8,460 bases of DNA from an uncultured Eubacteriales bacterium (GTDB lineage: Bacteria; Bacillota; Clostridia; Eubacteriales; Anaerofustaceae). Shown here piece after piece: positions 1 to 8,460 of this stretch. Location of the stretch: positions 1 to 8,460 of the forward strand of contig CADBPP010000214.1 of the NCBI GenBank assembly GCA_902796565.1, read 5' to 3'. The notes beneath the pieces were generated by a model. It saw only the letters and a program-made list of their open reading frames with translations, did no database searches and had not been told where the DNA came from. The translations under genes and the position numbers were made by a program. How positions within the stretch are numbered: the stretch's first letter is position 1; every line of letters begins with the position of its first letter.

Positions 1-73
1 AGAGCGCGCCGTAGGATGCAGGATAAAGTACGTTTCCGTCGGCGCTGAGCGCGACAGCATCATTATCAGATAA
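1..73 (+). CDS. purA: Adenylosuccinate synthase, C-terminal end only (5' partial)
   Basis: A reading frame open from the left edge (codons start at base 2) ends at TAA 71-73. Its last 23 residues include KYVSVGAERDSIIIR. Known PurA proteins end with a strand and tail of the form VSVGPxRxxxI, so this looks like the extreme C-terminus of adenylosuccinate synthase. That enzyme joins IMP and aspartate using GTP to make adenylosuccinate, the substrate of the PurB encoded 10 nt downstream. The context therefore supports the call. The other two frames hit stops at about 12 and 46 with no recognisable peptide. Only about 5% of the protein is visible, so no active-site residue can be checked; the identification rests on a short tail motif and on gene order. 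Confidence 0.72.
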   Translation, partial: ERAVGCRIKYVSVGAERDSIIIR

Positions 74-83
74 GAGGTCAGAT

Positions 84-1502
84 ATGAGTTACGATAAATA
101 CGAATCCCCCCTCTCCTCAAGATACGCTTCCGAATATATGCTGAAGCTCTTTTCGGCAAGGCACAGAACGGAGACGTGGCGCCGCCTGTGGGTAGCTCTC
201 GCAAAGGCGGAGTCGGCGCTCGGTCTGCCGGTCACCGGAGAGCAGATAAAAGAGCTTGAGGAGAACGTGGAAAACATAGATTTCGACGTCGTCGCGGAGC
301 GCGAAAAGGTCGTCCGTCACGACGTGATGGCGCACGTTTACGCCTACGGCAAGGCGGCGCCCTCCGCTGCTGGGATCATCCATCTGGGGGCCACCAGCTG
401 CTACGTCACTGACAACGCCGACCTTATCATCTACCGTGACGGCCTGGTATACCTGAAGGAGGAACTGAAAAAGGTCATTTCCAACCTGAGCTCCTTCGCG
501 GACCGCTATAAAGCCACTCCTGTGCTGGGCTACACCCACTATCAGCCCGCCCAGCCGGTGACCGTGGGAAAGAGAGCCGCCCTGTGGATACAGGATCTGG
601 TCTCCGACCTGGAGGAGATGGACTTTGCAATAGAAAACATAAAGTTCCTGGGATGCCGCGGCACCACCGGTACGGAGGCGAGCTTCCTCGATCTCTTTGA
701 AGGGGATGAAGGGAAGATCGATCTGATGAACAGAGCCCTGGCGGAGGATTTCGGCTTTACGGAATGCTTCGACGTGTGCGGCCAGACCTATCCCAGGAAG
801 GTGGACTCAAGGATCATGAACGCCCTCTCGTCCCTGGCTCAGAGCCTTTACCGGATGGGCACGGACATCCGCCTCATGCAGCATGACAGGCAGATCGAGG
901 AGCCCTTCGAGGAGGACCAGATCGGATCCTCCGCCATGGCCTACAAGCGAAACCCCATGCGCAGCGAGAGGGTGTGCTCCCTGTGCCGCTATCTGATGGC
1001 GGACAGCATGAATGCCGTGATGACGGCATCGTCCCAGTGGCTGGAGAGGACTCTGGACGATTCCGCGAACCGGAGGATATCCCTTCCCGAGGGATTCCTG
1101 TGCGCCGACTCCGTCCTCAGGCTTGCGCGGAACATCACCTTCGGTCTCGTGGTGAACGAGGGCATCATCGAGCGGTCCGTAAGCGACTATCTTCCCTTTA
1201 TCGCCACGGAGAACATCCTCATGGAGGCGGTGAAGAGGGGCGGTGACCGTCAGGTGCTCCATGAGATCATCAGGAAATGCTCCCTTGAAGCCACCGGGAG
1301 GATGAAAAAGGGAGAGAGCTGGGATCTTATCGGACTGCTCAGCTCCCACAGTGAATTCGGCCTGTCCGGGGATGAGATGAGACAGCTGATGGATCCCGCA
1401 AAGTGCACCGGCAGGTGCGCTTCCCAGGTGGAAGCCTACCTGGAAAAGATAAAGCCAGTCACAGGGGATAGCGTCCCCGGCGGATGCGACATCGAGGTCT
1501 AG
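84..1502 (+). CDS. purB: Adenylosuccinate lyase, animal-like subfamily
   Basis: A 472-residue cytosolic lyase of the fumarase/aspartase superfamily. It releases fumarate from SAICAR (IMP pathway) and from adenylosuccinate (AMP branch). The superfamily signature [15 protein letters not shown] lies at 281-295 and contains the mobile-loop catalytic serine (282/283). H79 in RHDVMAHV, T104-S105 in GATSCYV and the general-acid H152 in GYTHYQPAQ match known active-site positions. The [10 protein letters not shown] segment (322-331) and the [10 protein letters not shown] segment (371-380) are also family-typical. From recalled sequences it resembles the vertebrate ADSL/clostridial type more than the shorter B. 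subtilis or E. coli types, and the length of about 475 fits. The ATG is preceded by GAGGT at 74-78 with a 5-nt spacer and follows the purA stop by 10 nt. The TAG stop overlaps the guaA ribosome binding site, suggesting coupled translation. No missing residues were noticed. Confidence 0.96.
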   Translation: MSYDKYESPLSSRYASEYMLKLFSARHRTETWRRLWVALAKAESALGLPVTGEQIKELEENVENIDFDVVAEREKVVRHDVMAHVYAYGKAAPSAAGIIHLGATSCYVTDNADLIIYRDGLVYLKEELKKVISNLSSFADRYKATPVLGYTHYQPAQPVTVGKRAALWIQDLVSDLEEMDFAIENIKFLGCRGTTGTEASFLDLFEGDEGKIDLMNRALAEDFGFTECFDVCGQTYPRKVDSRIMNALSSLAQSLYRMGTDIRLMQHDRQIEEPFEEDQIGSSAMAYKRNPMRSERVCSLCRYLMADSMNAVMTASSQWLERTLDDSANRRISLPEGFLCADSVLRLARNITFGLVVNEGIIERSVSDYLPFIATENILMEAVKRGGDRQVLHEIIRKCSLEATGRMKKGESWDLIGLLSSHSEFGLSGDEMRQLMDPAKCTGRCASQVEAYLEKIKPVTGDSVPGGCDIEV

Positions 1503-1506
1503 GAGG
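1501..1506 (+). promoter_or_regulatory. guaA ribosome binding site, overlapping the purB stop
   Basis: AGGAGG is a full anti-Shine-Dalgarno match whose first two bases are the end of the purB TAG stop. A 4-nt spacer (GAAA) leads to ATG 1511. It decides the guaA start in favour of 1511 over the in-frame ATG at 1484, which lies inside purB and would add nine non-conserved residues. A ribosome ending on purB sits directly on this site. Confidence 0.85.
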
Positions 1507-1510
1507 GAAA

Positions 1511-4672
<3,162 letters not shown>

Positions 4673-4673
<1 letters not shown>

Positions 4674-6106
4674 TGGGCATCCATGAGGAATGCGGAGTCT
4701 TCGGGATCTTTTCCCCGCGTCCCGCCGACGCCGCGGGACTTTGCTACCTGGGGCTTTTCGCCCTTCAGCACAGAGGACAGGAGAGCTGCGGCATCGCGGT
4801 GAACGATGACGGGCTCTTCGCTTCCCGAAAGGGCCTCGGGCTGGTATCCGAAGTATTTACGGCTCAGGAGCTTTCCGCTCTCCCCCGGGGAAAGATCGCT
4901 GTGGCCCACGTCCGGTACGGCACCACCGGTGCCTCAAACATGGCAAACGCCCAGCCCCTGGAGGTGAACCATCAGAAGGGGCGGCTGGCCATAGCCCACA
5001 ACGGGAACCTTTCCAACGCTTCTTCCCTGAGAAATGAACTGGAGCTCGGGGGAGCCATCTTCCATACATCCAGCGATACCGAGACCATAGCCTACGTGCT
5101 GACCAGGGAGAGGCTCAGGTCCGCATCGATAGAAGAAGCCGTCAGCCGCGCCATGGATACCCTTGAGGGGGCGTACTCCCTGGTCCTCATGTCAGCCGGA
5201 AAACTCATCGCGGCCCGGGATCCCCACGGGTTCAGGCCTCTGTGCATAGGAAGGACCGAAGACGGCATCTATGTGGCCGCCTCGGAAAGCTGCGCCCTTA
5301 AGGCGGTGGGCGCTTCCTTCATCAGGGATGTGGAGCCCGGGGAGATAATCGTGTTCTCCGACGGGGGGACAGTGTCCCTCAGGGATCACTGCGGCATTGC
5401 TCCGAAGAAGCTGTGCATCTTCGAATACATATATTTCGCCAGGCCCGACTCGGTGCTGGACGGCGTATCAGTCCACGCCTCCAGGCTCAGGGCAGGGGAG
5501 ATACTGGCCAGGGAGCATCCCGTGGATGCGGACCTGGTCATAGGAGTGCCGGATTCCGGGCTGGACGCCGCTATGGGATACAGCAGGGCCTCGGGGATAC
5601 CCTACGGCACCGGTCTTATAAAAAACAGATATATCGGCAGGACATTCATTGCTCCCCGGGACCGCTTCGACATGGTGAACATCAAGCTTTCCGCTGTGGA
5701 GGAGGAGATAGCGGGCAGGAGCGTGGTCCTCGTCGACGATTCCATCGTAAGGGGCACCACCGGGCGGCGGATAGTAAAGCTCCTCAGGGACGCAGGGGCC
5801 AGGGAGATACACATGAGGATCTGCGCGCCGGCGTTTCTGTATCCCTGTTATTACGGCACTGACGTGGATTCCAGCGAAGGTCTTATAGCGTCACGGCATA
5901 CGGACAGTCAGATAGCGGAGATGATGGGAGCCGACTCTCTGGGATTCCTTCCTCTTTCGTGCCTCGGGGAACTGTGCGAAGAAGCAGGCCACTGCAGCGC
6001 CTGCTTCGACGGGGACTATCCCACGGCGGTGGAAGCCGGGGGAGGAAGGGACCGCTTTGAGAGAAAACTGTCTGAAAAGAACATTGGCGACCGGGGGACC
6101 TGCTGA
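4673..6106 (+). CDS. purF: Amidophosphoribosyltransferase (glutamine PRPP amidotransferase)
   Basis: A 477-residue enzyme for the committed step of purine synthesis: PRPP and glutamine give 5-phosphoribosylamine. It begins MGIHEECGVFGIF, so a six-residue propeptide would be cleaved to expose C7 as the N-terminal nucleophile of the class II (Ntn) domain (about 7-240), with RYGTTG (81-86) and AHNGNLSN (108-115) as in the family. The phosphoribosyltransferase domain carries the PRPP motif VVLVDDSIVRGTT at 351-363. C248, C392, C441 and C444 fit the four 4Fe-4S ligands of B. subtilis PurF, so this is the oxygen-sensitive Fe-S type and not the cluster-free E. coli type. The ATG overlaps the pyrG stop (ATGA-style coupling), with a modest AGAGGA at 4661-4666 as ribosome binding site. 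It is the last gene of the operon, with a hairpin 30 nt after the stop. As a first-step enzyme regulated by end products, its place beside purA, guaA and pyrG is notable. Confidence 0.97.
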
Positions 6107-6136
6107 AGGGCCGTCGGGCAGAATTAAGATAAACGA

Positions 6137-6167
6137 AAGATCCCTTCCGTAATCCGGAGGGGATCTT
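6137..6167. terminator. Bidirectional intrinsic terminator between convergent purF and GH127 gene
   Basis: A 13-bp stem pairs 6137-6149 with 6155-6167 around a 5-nt loop (TAATC); the only imperfection is a T6145-G6159 pair, a G-U wobble in + strand RNA. It lies 30 nt after the purF stop and 26 nt beyond the GH127 stop on the other strand. The trailing sequence is better on the - strand (TTTCGTTTATCTT) than on the + strand (CTGTGTTCTG), so it should be a stronger terminator for the GH127 transcript. For purF the poor U-tract makes termination less certain. The rest of 6107-6193 shows nothing else. Confidence 0.75.
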
Positions 6168-6193
6168 CTGTGTTCTGAAAGCGATCTTTTAAG

Positions 6194-8086
6194 TTACAAA
6201 AGCGGTATCCATACCTTCATGCTGCCCGGTGAGCGGTTGGCCCACAGAAAGTAGGGGATCAGAGTCACTTTGCAGGGCTCTTCATCATAACGGGTGAAGT
6301 ATAGCCGGTCCGTATCCGACGGGATGAGCCTCATCCCGTCCGCCTCGACAGTAAATACCTTTCCGAGATCCGCTGCGGCCGGGGGAAGCCCCAGAGAAGA
6401 AGGCTCAGCGGAGCTTCTGTGAAGTTTTCCGGGTTTAAGACACAGAGCTGAAATGTCAGTGTTGTCCGCGTCCTCGATGCAGTAAACAAGGGGGCCGACG
6501 CTGACAGAAACTCTTCCCGCCGCGTAGGATACCCTGGGATCTGCGCGGTTCATGACCGGTTCCATTGAGAGCCTGAGAAGGATTTCATCTCCCTCCTTCA
6601 CTTCACAGTACATGTAGCCGTCCTTCAGTTCATAGGGACAGCTGAGACTGAAGTCTTCCGAACTGAAGGAGGGCAGCCTTACAGCCAGCTTCCCGGAGCC
6701 CCTTTCGATCCTGTAGGTCACGCTGTCACCGAAGGGATAGTCCGTAACGGAGTTTACGCTCATAGAGTCCGTCTTTACGGTCCCGGAAACGAACAGATGG
6801 GAATAGAGCACTCCTTCGTCCTCTTCCCAGGCGTAGGAGGATACGGATGAAAGGAGCCTCGCCGCGTTCGGGGGACAGCACGCGCAGCCGAACCACTCCT
6901 GTCTGGTGATCTTCACATGCATGCTCCCGGGAGTCTTTCCGGTGAATTCTTTCGATACCTCCAGGGGATTGACGTAGAAAAAGCTTCTGCCGTCGGCGCT
7001 GATGCCGGAAAGCACGGTGTTGTAAAGGGCGCGTTCCATCACGTCCGCGAAGCGCCCGTCCTTTTTCAGCTTCAATAGGGCAGAGCAGAAGAACACCAGT
7101 CCCACGGATGCGCATGTCTCGGCGTAGGCGGTGTCACCGGGGAGGTCATAGTCCGCGCTGAAGGCTTCGCCCTTTGATGTGGAGCCGATCCCTCCCGTAA
7201 TGTACATCCTGCGGTCAGCGACGGAATCAAAAAGGTTAAAGCATGCTTCAGCGAGGGACTCGTCGCCGTCGGCCTCAGCCAGCATGGCCATGGCCGTATA
7301 TAGGTACATTGCTCGTACGGAGTGTCCCACGGCGTCCTTCTGCTCTCTGACGGGGAGGTGGTACTGGGCATACATCTTATCCTTCGTATCCATTCCCCAT
7401 ACGCTCCAGTCCCGTCGGGCCTCTTCCTTCACGAAGAAATCGCTGTCGGTCCCCCTGACATCTATAAAGTGCCGGGCAAGCTCTCTGTAGATCTCCTTCC
7501 CGGTCGACTTTCTGAGCCTCATCAGTGCCAGCTCGATCTCGGGATGGCCGGAAAAGCCCTCTCTGCCTTCCGTTATAAAGACCTTATAGAGCAGAGCTGC
7601 GTTCTTTTCCGCCACCTTAAGGAGGCTGTCGTCTCCCAGTGACTCATAAAGAGCGGAGGCGGCCTCGATCATGTGGCCGGCGCAGTACAGTTCATGGGCC
7701 TCCATGAGGTTCGTGAACTTCTTATCACTGTTTCCGAGGGTGAAATATGTATCCAGGTAACCGTCCCTCTCCTGGGAAGCGGCGACGAGAGCGACCATAT
7801 CCTCCACCCGTTTTCTGAGAAGATCGTCCGGCCTGTATGCCAGTGAGTACGCCGCGGCCTCGATCCACTTGTAGACGTCGCTGTCCTGGAACACCATGCC
7901 GGTGAAATCTCCGCTGTCCGGGGTCCTTTCGCCCCTGAGGACCTGAGCTGCCCTGACGAAATTGTCCACAGCGCCGCTTTTCACGGGATCTCTGAGGACC
8001 TCCTCCTGGCAGGGGATCATGACCTGCGTCGCCAGGCGTACGAAGTGCTCCATGAAGCCGCCCGCCCATCTGAATCCTTTTATCAT
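6194..8086 (-). CDS. GH127 (DUF1680) beta-L-arabinofuranosidase-like glycoside hydrolase
   Basis: A 630-residue protein. GH127 enzymes such as Bifidobacterium longum HypBA1 (about 658 residues) release beta-L-arabinofuranose from plant hydroxyproline-rich glycoprotein glycans using a zinc-bound cysteine nucleophile. The key residues are all present. E307 (KGEAFSADYDLPGD) fits the acid/base Glu322 of HypBA1. E323 and C325 (AYAETCASVG) fit Glu338 and Cys340. C403 and C404 in WFGCACCPPNAAR fit the nucleophile Cys417 and the ligand Cys418. The spacing is nearly identical to HypBA1. The (alpha/alpha)6 barrel should span about 1-420, with beta-sandwich domains after it ending in the typical PYFLWANRSPGSMKVWIP. 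No signal peptide or membrane segment is seen, so it probably acts in the cytoplasm on imported oligosaccharides. The start is set by AAGGAGG (8100-8094) with a 7-nt spacer. Exact substrate is uncertain, because the family also includes an enzyme for aceric acid in rhamnogalacturonan II. No transporter or other sugar gene lies in the window. Confidence 0.93.
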   Translation of the reverse strand: MIKGFRWAGGFMEHFVRLATQVMIPCQEEVLRDPVKSGAVDNFVRAAQVLRGERTPDSGDFTGMVFQDSDVYKWIEAAAYSLAYRPDDLLRKRVEDMVALVAASQERDGYLDTYFTLGNSDKKFTNLMEAHELYCAGHMIEAASALYESLGDDSLLKVAEKNAALLYKVFITEGREGFSGHPEIELALMRLRKSTGKEIYRELARHFIDVRGTDSDFFVKEEARRDWSVWGMDTKDKMYAQYHLPVREQKDAVGHSVRAMYLYTAMAMLAEADGDESLAEACFNLFDSVADRRMYITGGIGSTSKGEAFSADYDLPGDTAYAETCASVGLVFFCSALLKLKKDGRFADVMERALYNTVLSGISADGRSFFYVNPLEVSKEFTGKTPGSMHVKITRQEWFGCACCPPNAARLLSSVSSYAWEEDEGVLYSHLFVSGTVKTDSMSVNSVTDYPFGDSVTYRIERGSGKLAVRLPSFSSEDFSLSCPYELKDGYMYCEVKEGDEILLRLSMEPVMNRADPRVSYAAGRVSVSVGPLVYCIEDADNTDISALCLKPGKLHRSSAEPSSLGLPPAAADLGKVFTVEADGMRLIPSDTDRLYFTRYDEEPCKVTLIPYFLWANRSPGSMKVWIPLL

Positions 8087-8093
8087 GCCGTGC

Positions 8094-8123
8094 CCTCCTT
8101 ATATTTTCACAACGATTATAACA
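8094..8123 (-). promoter_or_regulatory. Extended -10 promoter and ribosome binding site of the GH127 gene
   Basis: Read on the - strand, 8123-8115 is TGTTATAAT, a perfect TATAAT box with the TGn extension. Transcription would begin about 7 nt downstream, near 8108, giving a leader of only about 20 nt with AAGGAGG at 8100-8094 before ATG 8086. No good -35 is present: the best hexamer at suitable spacing (TAGATC, 18 nt upstream) matches TTGACA at three of six positions. The AT-rich block stands out in a GC-rich region. It lies just after the DUF2087 stop at 8142, so the GH127 gene probably has its own promoter. Confidence 0.68.
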
Positions 8124-8141
8124 TACCGCGTCCCGGGGGAT

Positions 8142-8420
8142 CTATCTGATCCTTACGTATGTGGCGCCGTCCCTGGAGAGGATGCCCTCTCCGATCATGT
8201 CGCGGCGTATGGTGCAGTAATCCTCGTGGACTCTCAGGATGATATCGTCCAGTTCCTTTTCGGAATATTCCCTTCCCGTCTCAAACATTTCCGCTATCTT
8301 CTCGTAGCAGATGAGCCTCTTTTTCCTCTGAACGGGGATGGATATAAGCCTCGTGCCGTCGAAAAATGCCCCGATGACCTTTCTCCTGTACTCGTCCTCC
8401 CGGCTCTTCTGTTCATCCAT
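8142..8420 (-). CDS. DUF2087-domain protein, possible transcriptional regulator (may be 5' partial)
   Basis: A 92-residue reading from ATG 8420. Residues about 15-88 match the DUF2087 pattern: KVIGAFFDGTRLISIP, then QRKKRLICYEKIAEMF, the EYSEKELDDII segment, the HEDYCTIRRDMI segment and GILSRDGATYVR at the end. The fold predicted for such proteins is helix-rich and winged-helix-like. DUF2087 occurs alone in Bacillota and also at the C-terminus of proteins with an N-terminal helix-turn-helix domain, so a DNA-related regulatory role is plausible but unproven. ATG 8420 has GGAGG at 8433-8429 with an 8-nt spacer, which supports it as the true start. However, the frame stays open upstream through 13 more codons to the window edge, so the real protein could be longer. 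It is strongly charged, with no membrane segment. It lies 55 nt upstream of the GH127 gene on the same strand; a link to that gene is conjecture. Confidence 0.7.
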   Translation of the reverse strand: MDEQKSREDEYRRKVIGAFFDGTRLISIPVQRKKRLICYEKIAEMFETGREYSEKELDDIILRVHEDYCTIRRDMIGEGILSRDGATYVRIR

Positions 8421-8460
8421 CTGTCCGTCCTCCGCCGCGATCAGTTCAGACAGTCTTTTC

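Noticed and set aside
1..83. Promoter or purine riboswitch leader in front of purB
   Set aside because: The stretch codes for the end of purA up to base 73, leaving only 10 nt before purB; there is no room for a leader structure.
807..1349. Long antisense frames inside purB (also 117-539)
   Set aside because: Same in-register effect from rare TTA/CTA/TCA codons in purB; there is no recognisable protein.
7322..7642. + strand frame inside the GH127 gene
   Set aside because: A codon-register shadow of the - strand GH127 gene, whose catalytic motifs are clear.
8131..8141. CCCCGGG-type palindrome after the DUF2087 gene as a terminator
   Set aside because: The self-complementary core is too short for a stem with a loop and is not followed by a U-run on the - strand.

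Overview
The window is gene-dense, GC-rich and has two transcription domains that converge near 6.15 kb. The left three quarters (1-6106, + strand) is a tightly packed nucleotide-biosynthesis operon. It holds the last 23 codons of purA (adenylosuccinate synthase), then complete purB (adenylosuccinate lyase), guaA (GMP synthase), pyrG (CTP synthase) and purF (amidophosphoribosyltransferase). Gaps between genes run from 13 nt down to a 1-base overlap, and no promoter or terminator is visible inside, so the run is most simply one polycistronic transcript whose 5' end lies left of the window.

Together the genes cover the committed step of purine synthesis (purF), both steps from IMP to AMP (purA, purB), the amination of XMP to GMP (guaA) and of UTP to CTP (pyrG). 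Three consecutive products, GuaA, PyrG and PurF, are glutamine amidotransferases: two with a class I Cys-His-Glu triad and one class II Ntn enzyme. guaB, which would make XMP, is not here.

The right quarter (6194-8460) is on the - strand: a DUF2087-domain protein (possibly truncated by the window edge), then an AT-rich 55-bp gap with a near-perfect extended -10 promoter, then a 630-residue GH127 (DUF1680) beta-L-arabinofuranosidase-like enzyme without a signal peptide. A single strong hairpin at 6137-6167 sits between the convergent purF and GH127 stop codons and probably ends transcription from both sides.

The organism is probably an anaerobic member of the Bacillota (Clostridia-like). This is inferred from strong AGGAGG-type ribosome binding sites, the PurB subfamily, a PurF with the Bacillus-type propeptide and 4Fe-4S cysteines, and a cytoplasmic GH127 typical of gut or plant-fibre fermenters. 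Genus cannot be determined from the sequence alone. I see no mobile element, CRISPR array, tRNA or rRNA, no gene-free stretch longer than about 90 bases, and no convincing sign of a previously undescribed system. The points most worth following are the operon arrangement, the possibly longer DUF2087 protein and the GH127 promoter.
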